From Entomortierella parvispora (lineage: Eukaryota > Mortierellomycota > Mortierellomycetes > Mortierellales > Mortierellaceae): 64,000 bases of DNA. The position numbers were made by a program, and so were the translations under genes. Below are positions 47,660 to 60,995 of the stretch, one piece after another; position 1 is the stretch's first letter, and each line of letters starts with the position of its first letter. Below the pieces are notes generated by a model. The model searched no databases. It saw only the letters and a list, made by a program, of their open reading frames with translations, and was not told the DNA's origin. The stretch spans positions 1,603,263-1,667,262 of the forward strand of contig OY752148.1 in the NCBI GenBank assembly GCA_963573315.1, written 5' to 3'.

Positions 47660-48424
47660 GATGTTGCAAAGAGCGAATGGCAGAGTGTGGAAGGATGGAG
47701 ATCGCTCTTTCCATGGACTAATGCTCGTTTTGCTCGAGGCGAACGCAAAAGAAGTGGCAGTCACACCGTATTTGCCACCAAAAAAAAAAAAAAAAAAAAA
47801 AAGAATGAGAATTGAGTCGTCCGCCACCAAGGCAAGTTCAAAAAGTGCTTGGTTGACAAGGCCCATATCAACAGAAAGGACCAGTCAAATGATCATGTGG
47901 CTGTTTGTTGAGCAAGAAATGCGCCTTGCACTCTTGTTCTGCTAACCTACTTGCTGCACTTTGGGACAAGCCCATGGCTGCGCAGGGTCAGAGCCTGTGT
48001 GTCTATGTAGCTGATCCAAGAGTGGAGGAAGCATGAGGAGAACACTGTAGCAGCGGCAGTCAGGGGGAAAACGGTGGCGCCGATCCATCGGCCCCCTGGA
48101 TCCTCCTTTGAAAGTCTCGACCTGTCAGGAGCGAGCGGAAGGTCAATTGAGAGCTGGCCGTCAAATGAACTTTGGAATGGCCCAGAAGCAGTCAAGCATG
48201 CCACAACTCAGCTTTTCGTGGGAGGAGTTTGAAAAAAAAAATGTGCTTCGCAAACAAAAACAAACAGAAAGGTATAAAAGGACCCCCTCGTCCGCTCTTC
48301 GTTTGTTCTTTCCCTCTTTTCTGGGCTAATTCCTTTCATATAATATCCCTTTTCCCATATTCCCTTTGTCCTTTGTCCTTTCCCTCTCCCCTTCACACCT
48401 CCAATAAAAAAAACGAATCTCAAG
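47660..48424. promoter_or_regulatory. divergent promoter of SRRM1-like gene and CTP synthase
   Basis: No gene seen in 765 bases. A TATA box (tataaaa, 48273-48279) lies 146 bases before the CTP synthase ATG and is followed by a C/T-rich leader (tttcccatattccctttgtcc...). An A24-type run at 47779-47802 lies on the SRRM1 side. Confidence 0.6.
48273..48279 (+). promoter_or_regulatory. TATA box of CTP synthase gene
   Basis: A tataaaa heptamer inside ggtataaaagga, 146 bases upstream of the start codon with a pyrimidine-rich stretch after it, as expected for a strongly expressed fungal gene. Confidence 0.6.
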
Positions 48425-50256
<1,832 letters not shown>

Positions 50257-50409
50257 TATAGCTATTTTTTCGTGTAGTCCTCACGTTGTTTTATTCATAA
50301 AAGCATGTTATTGTATCATTTCAGTTTTGCTTGAACATGGCAGAAGGAGAGGAAGGACTTTTTTTGTTTTTGAGACTTGAGACCAAATCCAAGGACATGC
50401 AAAGGCTCC

Positions 50410-51117
50410 TCAGTCATATCTGGAAGATCGGACTGGGCTTTTTCGTCGTTGACCGTGATACCATGCTTTCTCCCTCTTGCCTTCTCGGCAAACGCCAATC
50501 TCACATCCATGACATAGGTTTGCAGCGTGGGGTCGGGTTGGATGGTAGTCGTCCTCCGGTTCAGTTTCAGCCTCCCTGTTGCCCATCCAGAGGTCGAAGG
50601 CCAGAATCACCTTTCGAGAAAAGTCATCCACATCAATCTTGGGTTCCACATATCGCTTGCAATCTCGACACTTTTGGGAATGGATCCGTACCCTGTAACT
50701 GCAGGATTGCCTCTTCCTTCCGTTTCGTTTCCTTGAATCATCATGAACAGTGTTCCTTTCTGTCGTCTCTGAGAACCAGATCTCGGTTGATATCACGCTG
50801 GAGGTCCAGACGCGGTGGGAGCGACATGATGGACAGTCGAAAATGCCCTTGACTGATCGCTCTCTGTACCGATAGTCCGAGTTTTCTCCCCGAGTCGAGT
50901 TTGAGTTGTTGTCGCTGTCGTGGCCCCGATAGCGACTTTCAAAGTCCAGTCGTCCGAGCATATGATCATAGGTCAAAAGATAAAAGCCATTGTCGAAAGA
51001 GACAACGTCGCTGTGAAGAAAATAGCCGTCGTACTCTTCTCTCGCAAAAGGATGCTCAAAGCCAGTAAAGGTGGCAGTGTAGTTCTCTACACGGGGTTGC
51101 ATCTGAATGAAAACCAT
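50410..51117 (-). CDS. 3CxxC-type zinc-finger protein (copy 1)
   Basis: The frame from the ATG at 51117 gives 235 residues (a non-ATG extension continues to 51147, and an upstream exon is possible). The C-terminal half carries three CxxC pairs in the order of the zf-3CxxC domain: FDCPSCRSHRVWTSSVISTE, a second pair in HSQKCRDCKRYVEP and a third in LCHGCEIGVC. Trp and hydrophobic residues are spaced as in receptor-transporting-protein-like fingers. The end is basic. In fungi these proteins are numerous and of unknown function. A related gene lies directly upstream in the same orientation. Confidence 0.7.
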   Translation of the reverse strand: MVFIQMQPRVENYTATFTGFEHPFAREEYDGYFLHSDVVSFDNGFYLLTYDHMLGRLDFESRYRGHDSDNNSNSTRGENSDYRYRERSVKGIFDCPSCRSHRVWTSSVISTEIWFSETTERNTVHDDSRKRNGRKRQSCSYRVRIHSQKCRDCKRYVEPKIDVDDFSRKVILAFDLWMGNREAETEPEDDYHPTRPHAANLCHGCEIGVCREGKREKAWYHGQRRKSPVRSSRYD

Positions 51118-51232
51118 GGAGTCAAAAGAATGACAAGAGAGTGGCAAGGGGAGAAAAGAAAGAGACGAAAATGTCGAGAGGGGGGGGAAAAATCAACTAG
51201 CTTTTCTTTGCCGTGCTTTATTGCAGCATCAA

Positions 51233-51967
51233 TCACTTTCGCCAGCCATAGGCTGCCAATCTCTCTGTCCATCGATCCAAAACTTCGATCGCCTTGTTGC
51301 AAAAATCCTCCAGGTCAAGATAGGTCCATGCACGACGTCCACAGGTCACGCACTTCAAGGTGCACATGTAGACTCTGTAGCGATATCGTCGCAAAACCTC
51401 TTCCGGAGTCGCGAACCAGAACCAAAGCTCGACGCAGATTTTTTCAGAGTCCCAGGACGCGTCCAGATTGCAACAGATGCATGCTCCCATTCCACGGACA
51501 AAGAACCTCTCAATGCAAGCTCGGCCACAGATAGCTTCTCCAAATTTTCTATCGTAGGACAAAGTATACTTTGCCCCCACGGCCTGATTCAATCGTTTGT
51601 GTACAAAGCATCCGTCTACTGCTCTACTAATATTCTTCGATCCTTTTGCAGGGAATGCGGTTGACATATCGAGATGTATGTAGTCTGGATCGGCGTATCG
51701 CATTCCGGTATTGATACTCCACTTTTTCCAAAAGTTGCTGGCAGAGGGAGTTGTTGTGACATAGACTCCCAGTTTGGGATCCCAGATTTCATGGACGTTT
51801 TTGCGTCGAGCCCTTTCCAAGTGAATAAGCCTACGGGTCCACTTTGGGTAGTCTTGGTCCAGGATCCCGCCGATATCTTCAGTGCTCATCTGGGTCAAAA
51901 TGTCGACAGTTTCGACCACGGCTGGTCGCGTAGGCACATCCGGGAGACGCGATGAATCGAGTGCCAT
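51233..51967 (-). CDS. 3CxxC-type zinc-finger protein (copy 2), lacks third CxxC
   Basis: From the ATG at 51967 the frame gives 244 residues. Its second half aligns by eye with the neighbouring gene: GACICCNLDASWDSEKICVE (first pair) and MCTLKCVTCGRRAW (second pair), then a helical AIEVLDRWTERL segment matching the ILAFDLW segment of copy 1. The protein then stops, so the third CxxC seen in copy 1 is missing. An extra N-terminal 100 residues with conserved-looking acidic and aromatic stretches (HEIWDPKLGVYVTTTPSASN) are not present in copy 1 as read. The intergenic gap is only 115 bases. Either it is truncated or a 3' exon was missed. Confidence 0.65.
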   Translation of the reverse strand: MALDSSRLPDVPTRPAVVETVDILTQMSTEDIGGILDQDYPKWTRRLIHLERARRKNVHEIWDPKLGVYVTTTPSASNFWKKWSINTGMRYADPDYIHLDMSTAFPAKGSKNISRAVDGCFVHKRLNQAVGAKYTLSYDRKFGEAICGRACIERFFVRGMGACICCNLDASWDSEKICVELWFWFATPEEVLRRYRYRVYMCTLKCVTCGRRAWTYLDLEDFCNKAIEVLDRWTERLAAYGWRK

Positions 51968-53637
51968 CAGATGGTTTTCTTTGGAAAAGCTGCTAAGGAT
52001 GAAAGACAGCTTGACCAATGCGATCGCTTTGGTAAAGAAATAAACGACTCGGTACGGTGGATTGAAAAACAATATCACAGGCTTTTGATCACAATGTCAA
52101 CCTGATCGCCCGTCAAAACCCATGCGTGGAATTCACCCACGCGATGTATTTTGGAGAACCTTTATTCACCATCAGTTGTAAGCATGGGCCTTGTCGAGCG
52201 CGCCAAGGTTAGTTTTGGATCTATTAGTAAGCCCACCATCGAGAGCTTTGTCAAGTTTCCAAAAACTCGGCTTCTCTCTTCAACTCCAGGAACAGATCCT
52301 TGACACTGGTTGCATGATCTTCATTTGCAATTGCTTGTAGTCAATACGGCGTCAAGTTCAGTGTTTTCATACTGACAAGGGAGGTTCGTCAGCAAACGCG
52401 CGTGTACTTGAGGCGCTAGTCTGCGACCTGCAATATAAATGAAATCGAGGAAAGCCAAGTTGATCGCCTAAGGATCTGAAGGATAGGCTCCATGCTCATC
52501 TACTCAGGGAGAGTATTAGAATGAGGTGGAGGACAATGTCCAAAGTTGATGCTGAGTTCCGCTAGTGGGATCGCCTCGAACTGCAGTGAGCCTTGATAGT
52601 TGGTCCGTAAACTGGTCCAAAAGGCTGGTGTACTGTGCCGTCAAGATTCGAATCTGAAGTAATTTTTGGGGGAAAGACAACCTTGTTAACAAAGCCCCAT
52701 TGCCGCTAAAGGCCATTACCTGATTTGCCACGCTTTAAGAACTGCCGTCTCGTGTTGTTTCGATTGGTGCCTCTCAATTCAACAGAGTACTGAAGACTGT
52801 CTGAAGGCGTCGTGCCAAATCCCACTGACGCAAATACAGGCAAAGAGATCCTGCCTGGAGAGAAGAGTTGTTCTGACACAAGATCTCTGGAGGCAGTTCA
52901 ATCAAGGAGGGCACGCACTCGCTGTTCATGGGAAGCTTTTGTCTTGTTGAGGGTGGAATGGAAGATGGAGGTAATGAATGAAGGAGAGGGAGATCGAGTG
53001 GGAGATGGATATCTGTTAATCCTACTGTTTACCACTTATGAAACCTTTCAACTTGGCGGCAAGGAATGGTGGCATCAAAGGAACGGTGGCAAAGGTATGC
53101 GCAAAACTAATCGTGCGTATCAGCAGCTGCTGTTCTCGTCATAAATTTTGAACTGTAAGATTTCAACATCCACCTGCTGTTGCCCACACCTGCTGTACGG
53201 TGAATGTCTTTTTTAATTTGCGCATGGGCAGCTGTGCGAGCCAAGTCTCCAGTTCTCCATACGATCGGTAGACCTTGTCACATCTTTTCCTAGGCAGGAC
53301 AAATGTCAGCTATCGATGGGGGGCTCTCTTGAAAGGGCGGCACCCGTTAGAACACATCTTGGGTTAACATGGAATCGAATAGGAGTCCAGCCGCGTTTCT
53401 GTGCCTGTCACTGTAGGCTGGTAGGCTGTGACAAAAAAAGATTTCCCAGAGTCCTTTTCAGGGTAAGACGGACGCGACGCGTCTCACCAAATGGGAAATT
53501 TTTGCCGTCGTGGACTCTTAACCTCCGGTACCCCTTCAACTTCACCCTTTCATTGCCGTTCACTTGTTCTTCTCCTCTACTGGTTCATCAGTGCAAAGTT
53601 CGCCTCACTTCCCTCCCAAAAGAACGTGTCAAAAGTC
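51968..53637. other. 1.7-kb region between the zinc-finger pair and the GH17 gene, no firm gene
   Basis: No gene is recognised with confidence. A small frame on the minus strand (52731-52516) has a helical segment IRILTAQYTSLLDQFTDQLS just after a good 3' splice signal (acttcag), so it may be a surviving exon, but no partner exon with an ATG was found. The last 150 bases before 53638 are the leader of the glucanase gene. Confidence 0.35.
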
Positions 53638-55512
53638 ATGGATCCCTACCAGCAGCTCCACAGTCGCCCGCCATCCAATCCGGCGGGCCTAGTCGATGTC
53701 ATTGAGGAAGTGATTGACTATCCCCGTCAGATTGAGCATCAATACTACACGCAGCAACACTCTGACCAACAACAACAACAACATCATGAGCAACTACAAC
53801 CCCAAGCAAGTATTCAGGCTCATGGCAACTACGTTCAAAACCCACAAAACATTTACCTCTACCAGCCCCCACAGCTGCACCCAGTCATGCAACCAATGGT
53901 TCCCCCACCAGCCCATATTGTGTCTTCCTCATCTACTCTTAGATCCTCAGATTCCGTAGTCGGAACCAGTGAGCCACCGTTCCACACCTCTTGTTCTTCG
54001 TCAATGACGGCCATGCCAGCCGAGGCTCTGTCTTACAACAGCCGCGCCTCGTCCGTTTTCGGATCCTTGTTTCATCAAAAGCATACGCGAAAGTCCTCCT
54101 CCGTCTTGGGTTGGGATTCAGACGACGACGATGAGTTGGACAAAGTCATTACGGCCGCGAACAGTAGTACCAACACAGGAGGCCATGGCGCGCATCGGCC
54201 CGGATCGACCTCAGAGTCGGAGGGCCTTCCTCCACCTGTGAATGAGAAGAGTCCTTGGTTAAGAAAGGAGCATGGGAAACAAAAGCAGGTCAAGACTTGT
54301 CTTTGCCTAGGGGTAGTTCTCTGTTTCTTGGTCTTGGGTATTATTCTGGTTTTTACTCTCAAAGAACAGATGGCTCAAAGGGTTGGAGGCCCGCGACCTC
54401 AGCAAGAAGGAAACGGTCAGCATGGTCAGGGAGGCGGTGGTGGAGAAGACGCGCGAAAGCGATTGCACGAGTCGATCGAGGCTACATATCACGTCAACAA
54501 GACCATCAACCGTGATGGTCAACTGTCCAACGTGCTTTACGGCCTGGATTACACCCCTCGAGGATCCCAGGAGCCCGGCTGTAGGATCAACCTGGGTAAT
54601 GTGATTGAAGATATCAAGGTCATCTCCCAATTGACGAACCGGATCCGCCTCTACGGTATGGCCTGTCGTCAGGCCGAGTACGTTCTCAAGGCGATTGAAT
54701 ATTTGGGGTTGGACGAGATGCAAGTCATCCTGACCCTTTGGGTTGATCATAATCCAAAAGCGTCATGGGAACGACAGTCAAAGATGTTTTGGCGCCTGAT
54801 CGACAACGACCTGGAGGCTGGTGGCAGCGCCAATGACGGAGCTCAGACTTCCACTATTACCGCGGACACGGTCCATATCTCCAAGGTCGCGTCCAGAATC
54901 ATTGGTATCTCTGTCGGAAATGAGATTCTTTTCCGAAACGAGGACAAGAAAAAGCCAACCGAATACGTTCCTGTGGATACTTTGGTGGATTACATCACCC
55001 AGATCCGCTCCGGACTTGCTCAAAGAGCTTCCGCCGCTGCAGCGTCGACGGATCCAACGGTGGTGGCGCAAGGTCAAAAGTTGTCCCAGATTCCCGTGTT
55101 CTCTTCCGATCTTGGCAGGAATGCTCACCAGATTGTGGATCAAGTGGACTGGGTCATGTCCAATATCCATCCGTTCTTTGCCTACACCGCCGTGGAGAAC
55201 GCGGCCGATTGGGCGTTTGCCAACTTTAAGGACGAGACAATGGTGGCGGCCGGAGGCAAGCCTGCCATGATCTCGGAGGTCGGGTGGCCGAGTGGACCCA
55301 GTTCGGCAAAGTTGGGATCGGCCGTCCCTTCATTGGAAAACTTGCAAATCTTCTTGGATACCTGGGTGTGCCAGGCAAACAGGAACAATGTGCCATACTA
55401 TTATTTTGAGGCATTTGACGAGCCTTGGAAGAACTCTATCAATTCTCGCGAAGCTCAATGGGGACTGATGACGGTGGACCGCAAACTCAAGGTCACCATC
55501 CCTGTCTGTTGA
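53638..55512 (+). CDS. btgC: membrane-anchored GH17 glucan endo-1,3-beta-glucosidase
   Basis: A single exon of 624 residues. The first ~215 residues are cytosolic, Gln/His/Pro-rich, with a basic then acidic stretch. One membrane helix at about 218-241 (TCLCLGVVLCFLVLGIILVF) makes a type II anchor. The outer part has a GH17 barrel with YGLDYTPRG, the acid/base Glu429 in ISVGNEILFR and the nucleophile Glu547 in MISEVGWPSGP, plus the typical YYYFEAFDEPWK end. The architecture matches Aspergillus BtgC-type enzymes that cut cell-wall beta-1,3-glucan. The ATG at 53638 is chosen because the upstream frame extension, although open to 53491, looks like leader sequence. Confidence 0.92.
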   Translation: MDPYQQLHSRPPSNPAGLVDVIEEVIDYPRQIEHQYYTQQHSDQQQQQHHEQLQPQASIQAHGNYVQNPQNIYLYQPPQLHPVMQPMVPPPAHIVSSSSTLRSSDSVVGTSEPPFHTSCSSSMTAMPAEALSYNSRASSVFGSLFHQKHTRKSSSVLGWDSDDDDELDKVITAANSSTNTGGHGAHRPGSTSESEGLPPPVNEKSPWLRKEHGKQKQVKTCLCLGVVLCFLVLGIILVFTLKEQMAQRVGGPRPQQEGNGQHGQGGGGGEDARKRLHESIEATYHVNKTINRDGQLSNVLYGLDYTPRGSQEPGCRINLGNVIEDIKVISQLTNRIRLYGMACRQAEYVLKAIEYLGLDEMQVILTLWVDHNPKASWERQSKMFWRLIDNDLEAGGSANDGAQTSTITADTVHISKVASRIIGISVGNEILFRNEDKKKPTEYVPVDTLVDYITQIRSGLAQRASAAAASTDPTVVAQGQKLSQIPVFSSDLGRNAHQIVDQVDWVMSNIHPFFAYTAVENAADWAFANFKDETMVAAGGKPAMISEVGWPSGPSSAKLGSAVPSLENLQIFLDTWVCQANRNNVPYYYFEAFDEPWKNSINSREAQWGLMTVDRKLKVTIPVC

Positions 55513-55639
55513 AGGAACCTGTTTCCTCTTTCGCAAGAATAAAAAAGAAATATCACGTGACTACTACTGCTTCGCCTAAAAAAACGTGCAAAGGATCTTT
55601 GCAACCTCCTTTTGCATTCCACATTGGGCAGCGAACGTC

Positions 55640-56970
55640 ATGAACCCTTTAAATGTCCGGAAGGCCTTTGTCTACGACAAGATCATCAACTGGTTCCCTG
55701 GTCACATGGCCAAAGGATTACGACTGATTACAGAAAAGCTCAACACAGTCCAAGTGATCATTGAGGTGCGGGATGCCAGGATCCCTCTTTCGTCCATCAA
55801 CCATAAATTTGAGCCGATTGCTCAACGCAAGGATCGATTGATTGTTTACAACAAATCGGATCTGGCCCATCCAAGTACAGAGGCTGTAAGCTCGGGCTTT
55901 TGTTTAAAAAGACGATATTGTTCGTGGTTTTGGAACTAAAATAAACGCGTGAAAACAACGCATCTAGATCATCACCAAGGCATTCAAAGAGTACAAGAAC
56001 CAAGACGTTGTCTTCACAAACGCGAACGACGACGTGAACGTCAAAGGGATCATCAAATACCTCGCCAGTAAGGGATATCACTTTTACTCTCCAGCCTGGA
56101 AAGAGAGAGCAGTAAGATCTCAACTCTTTTTTTTATCTCCATTTTTTTTTTTTAAAAAAAAATAGAAAAAGCAAAGGCATCAGGAACAGCAGCCAACAAA
56201 GAATTATCAACAACGGTCATGGTAGTCGGGATGCCCAATGTGGGAAAGTCATCGTTGATCAATTCCCTTCGACGGATAGGTGTGAAGAAAGGAAAAGCCG
56301 CACCGACAGGAGCCATTCCAGGCATCACCCGGACAGTAGCAGGGACCATCAAAGTCTTGGAGTCACCCAAAGTGTACCTCATCGATACCCCCGGCGTCAT
56401 GATCCCTCATATTGCAGATCCAGTCTCTGCCATCAAAGTCGCGCTCACGGGCGCCATCTCTGATCACCTTTCGGATGAGGAAGTCATTGCAGACTATCTG
56501 TTGTTTCGACTTAATCAAGAACAGGATTACAGGTAAGGAGCAACCCTCTTCCTCCACGACTGCGGACCAAAATAACCTGGACAAACAGACTACAGACAAG
56601 CTAATGGTTCTTCATTTTTAGTTATCTCAAACTATTCAACATCAAAGAGCCAACAGACGACATCAGGGTGTTTTTACCGCAGGTCGCCAAATACATTGGA
56701 GCACTGAAGAAGGGCGGTGAATACAACCTTGAGATGGCAGCCCAATTCTTGCTAAAGCAGTACCGGTTAGGGAAATTAGGCCATTGGACCTTGGATGATC
56801 TCCGACCCGAACATCTTGAACAATTCTTGACCAAAGAAGCTGAAGAATCCATAAGTCGGAGGCAACAGAAAAAGTCGGACAAACTAGAAGAACGCAGGAT
56901 CCAAAGGCAGATCAAACAGCGCAACTGGGAGGAACGCGAAAGAGCTCACTCAATAGACGCAAAGTTGTGA
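55640..56970 (+). CDS. MTG1: mitochondrial ribosome-associated GTPase Mtg1
   Basis: Exons 55640-55885, 55968-56067, 56166-56532 and 56622-56970 give 353 residues. The GTPase motifs come in permuted order: G4 NKSD (in IVYNKSDLAHP), then G1 GMPNVGKSS, a G2-like GAIPGITRTV and G3 DTPG (VYLIDTPGVM). This order and the start INWFPGHMAKGLRLI define the YlqF/Mtg1 family, which helps mature the mitochondrial large ribosomal subunit. The C-terminal region is helical and ends in a Lys/Arg/Glu-rich tail. No strong presequence is visible before NVRKAFVYDK. The splice sites restore the ALAKKAK and DYSYLKLF segments. Confidence 0.93.
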
Positions 56971-57144
56971 CCTGGTCTGGCCGCAGTTCGAAAATAAAAC
57001 AAATTGAACAGTATCGCACTTCGCAGTTTGGGTGAAAGTGGTTTGTGGTTTATAACTATACAAGTTTTTTTTTTTTTACAAAACAGGATCTAGAACCGAA
57101 TATTACAAGGAGGATGGTGTCGAGATTCAAGTTTTAAAATGTAG

Positions 57145-60100
57145 TCACCGCTCATGGCCGTGGACGCGGACGCGGTACACACAAGTGTAGGCTGGGTTTC
57201 CCCAATTGGACTTGATGCGGAATACGATACCCTGCGAGGGCTCTGTCTGTTTCGAGAGAGGGATCGAGAAGGTCTGTCGAGTTTTCTTGTGCTTTTGGTG
57301 GTGCTCTAGCTCAGAGTCCATGTTTCCATTGTCGGCAGGAGATGCTTGAGATGTGCGACTATTGGAGGCAACGCCAGCGCTCGCATCGTACACAATTGTT
57401 GTCAGGAGCTTTGCGCCTGGCCAAGGTGTTCCCTCGCGCCACCAAGAGCTATATTCCTGACTCTTGCTTGAACTAGATGTAGATGAAGAGGCATCTCCGA
57501 AGATATCTTGATCCGCAGTATTATCCTTATGATCATCCTTGATGGTCGAGGAAGGGCGATGCGGCGATGTGGGAGCTGAATCTGTATCGCTGGTGAGACT
57601 CCAGACTTCAATTTCGCGGGCTGCACTCCCAGAGTCGAGCAAAACACTTGGATCTGCATGCTCAATCGTCACCTCTGTGACGACAATTTTCCTTGCCAAG
57701 CGTACTGCCAGTTGTCCCTCATGTCCTTCCATGGCCCAGCATTCGCCAGCATGGACATCAGGCTCAATTGCCTTCTCTGCCGGCTTTTCACGACGAGGCA
57801 ATGGAAAGAGGAATCGCCCTCCAAGGCGACCAAAGAGTGTAGGCTTTACCACATGATGGTAGTTGGGTGAAGTGAGGCGTGGGATAATTCGTCCTCCGGC
57901 AGAATAGAGAGCATAGTCGGGTTTGGCGAGAACATCTGCAGAGTATTTGTCGAGAGCTTCATCGATCAGACTGTTCACAAGATCGCGCTCAACATCGGTC
58001 AGCTCTGTGTTGTGGTCAAACACTCCGGTCGGATGGCCTCCTGTGGCGTCATGGTGTAATGGGGCGCTACCCTTGAGCTTTCCTTGCTTTTCCAAAAGTG
58101 CTACCACGTTCTTTTCCAAGCCCTTCCAAATTTGTGTTGCCTCAGTCCGCACCATGTTCAAGAAGACTGTTCGAGAAACCATTGTAGCCCTTCCATCGAT
58201 GTAGTTGGAGATTGGAATCTTGTTCTCACCGAGAAACTCATCCCATGACATCGACTGCGTGATCTTCTTGTTGTTCTTGGTAGCCTTTGAGCCCCAGCCC
58301 CATTTTCTAGGAGTTGACTCTTCATCTTCAAACTCCTCGTGATTCGACTCCATGCTGAGTCCAGAGAGTTTGTCATCGATCGACTTTTGCACTTGGTCAG
58401 AGGTCATGAACAGCTCTCGAGCAGAGTCCCAGAAGGATACAGGAATCGATAGTTTTCCGCTCTCGGGGTCCTTGGAGACAACCAGATATCGTGGAATCTG
58501 GTCTCGGAAAATCTCGAGCACCTTGAGCTCAATCCAGCGGCCATCCGCAATGTATTTCTTCAAGGTCGTCACATCATCCGAAACCCTCTGCAGCTTGTGC
58601 TCGAATCCTTCGATCCAGACTGACATGTCTTCGACTCTGGTATCGGTCTCACGGATCTTGCTCTCGAGATAATTCTGAAGTTCTTCTAGTGGTTTGGCCA
58701 TGTTGTTGCTGACCCGGTGCTCCAACCCACGGAGCTCGGCAATCTCCTTTTCTTTTTGAGCGATCGCACTGCGGAAGCGATTCTCCAGACTTTGAACTTC
58801 CTTCTCCTTGTCTGCAATCGTTTTCTCAAACCGACGTTCAAGATCCTGCATCTGACCCCCCTTCGTGGTGAGTTTGTCGAGAACGCTGTCCTCCAGTCCT
58901 TTGAACCCGTCCGCCAATTTGCTGTCCGCACGACGCAGGTCGACAAGAGTGTTTTGGATCCATGCAATTCTTTCCTCCAACTCCTCTAAAGACTGGATAT
59001 CGCCCTCAGGCAACTGGATCCGGGGCGTACCTCTATCGCGATTCTTGAATGGAATCCATAACTCGAGCGAAGGTAGACGAGGCACCCAGTCGCTCCAGCT
59101 GGTTTTAGAATCGTCCTTGGTGTCTCCACGTGAAGAGCTCCTCCATGATATTCCTTCCCATGCACGACCAAGAGTGCTAGTGAATAGGTTGGGATGACTT
59201 GTACTTGTGCGATTCAAAACCGACTCATTCGTTTCAGTCTTGTCACCCCACAAACTCGAGGAGTCCTGTGATATTTGTCCCTCAGGTTGCGAATACATGA
59301 TCAAGGAGGCGAGAAGGGCCACACCGAAAAGAGTACCGGGGTTCAAAAGACCAACGGCAACGCCAGCCTCGTACCATTCACGGGAGAGTTGGTGAACCTT
59401 GTGTCGCTGCGTCCAAGGCCAAGTCAACGACAATCGAATACAGGTCCAAAGGAGCCAGAGGAACGAGACAGAGGCGACGGCGACAGCGTTGTAAATATCC
59501 ATTCCTTTTTGGGTATAATATACGAGATTACGCCAGATGACGTGCCACGGATAGATGCGCTTTGATGGCCGTCGTTGACGACGTAGCTTTGACTCGGTTT
59601 GATGGAAATCCTCAATGGGAGAAGAAGAAAGGGAAGGATAGTAGCGTTCATCTTCTTGGTCAAGGATATCGACGTCTGCAGACTCATAGTCGCTTTCCGA
59701 TTCCAGGTCCAGGTCTTCGGGGTCCTCTCGGAGATAAGGGGATCCGCGGGTCGGTGTCGAATGGCGCTCCATTGGATGGTATTCATCTTCAGGTTGATTC
59801 TCGCGGTCCAAATTCTCAAGGCGACTTTCGACAAGGAGATCGTCTGCAAATGGATCCTCAAGTGTATTGTCGTAACCATCTTGCGACATGCTCATTGCCA
59901 CCCCCGAGTCAAAGTTTCGAAGCGTTTGAGTCCCGTACCGCTCGTGAGTCTTGGGTGATTCGCGCTGAACAGGGTTGCCTGTGAATTGTGAACGCAAAGG
60001 AGGAATGCGGGGCAGCCTGGCCTGTCGTTGACGGAGATAAACATCTTGGGTCGCACGGGCGCGGGCACTGGAAGCCGACCTGGCCGAATCGCTGTCTTCG

Positions 60101-60995
60101 CCCTCTGATTCAGAAGCGGCGCCGTCTTTCCTTGGGGTACTCCAGCCATTTTTGAGCGATCGTGTAATCCTTTTGATAAATCCTAATTGAGTGGACTCCC
60201 GGATCCTTTCCCTCTCCTCTGCATCCAGCTGCGCCTGTGTTAGCTCGGGCTCTTCTTGGTCTTGGTCTTGCTCTTGGTCAATGCCTTCAGTTTCGTGAAG
60301 GACTTCCTCGACTGCGGCAGGGTCGACGCCTTCATCCTGCAAGCTATCAGACTCCAGAACCAAGTTGATGAAATTACCACGAGATCGAGTAGGTGTTGCC
60401 GCTCCTGCCCAGCTCGACTCGTCATCATCGCGTTCGTCTTCGGATGAAAAGTATAGTTTCCTCGGGACTTTTTCTGAGGTCAAGGGGGTGTCTCCTGATC
60501 GATATTTCATTCGCCAGCGCGCTGAAGTTATTGATGGAGAGGCGCCTCGGTCGCTACTTTCCGGCAGGACATCTACCACACTATCTTGATATCTGGAGAC
60601 TCTTGGAGAATGGCTACTTTGTCCGAGTGGTCTTAAGGGCAGTCGCGGGGACATGAATTGGTTGCTGTTGCTTCGATTGGGAGTGCGCTTGGGGGTCCTG
60701 GGTCCCTCGACTGTGGTGCCTATCACTCCAGGAAGGAGCAGGGTATCTGACGAGTAAAGGCGAGGCTAAATGAGAAAGGGTTGTATTAGTAATGATTCAA
60801 TGCTATTTATGATATTTGATAAAAGGACAAGAAAGAGAAACGTGGGAGGTTCGTCCCACCGGCGAGAGCCAGTTGTCCAAATAACGCGTGAAGGACAACA
60901 TCCAAACAATAGGTAGGTTGGAAAACAAGAGTAGAGAAACTTACAGAGGCAGGGTTGGCCTGCTGCTGTCTTCTTGGACTTTTGGCAGAGTTCAT
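57145..60995 (-). CDS. SUN-domain nuclear envelope protein (LINC complex)
   Basis: Exon 1 (60995-60945) encodes MNSAKSPRRQQQANPAS and joins exon 2 (60765-57145) in frame, giving 1223 residues. The large exon has no ATG at its upstream end, which supports the small first exon. Order: a disordered Ser/Arg-rich and acidic nucleoplasmic N-terminus of about 400 residues; two hydrophobic helices (AVASVSFLWLLWTCIRLSL and LFGVALLASLIMYS); a coiled-coil (LEERIAWIQNTLVDLRRADS to ~750); then the SUN domain, seen in YALYSAGGRIIPRLTSPNYH, the KPTLFG and GECWAMEGHEGQLAVRLAR segments and the end YTCVYRVRVHG. SUN proteins bind KASH partners across the nuclear envelope. The SUN domain contains an acidic Ser-rich insert. 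Confidence 0.9.
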
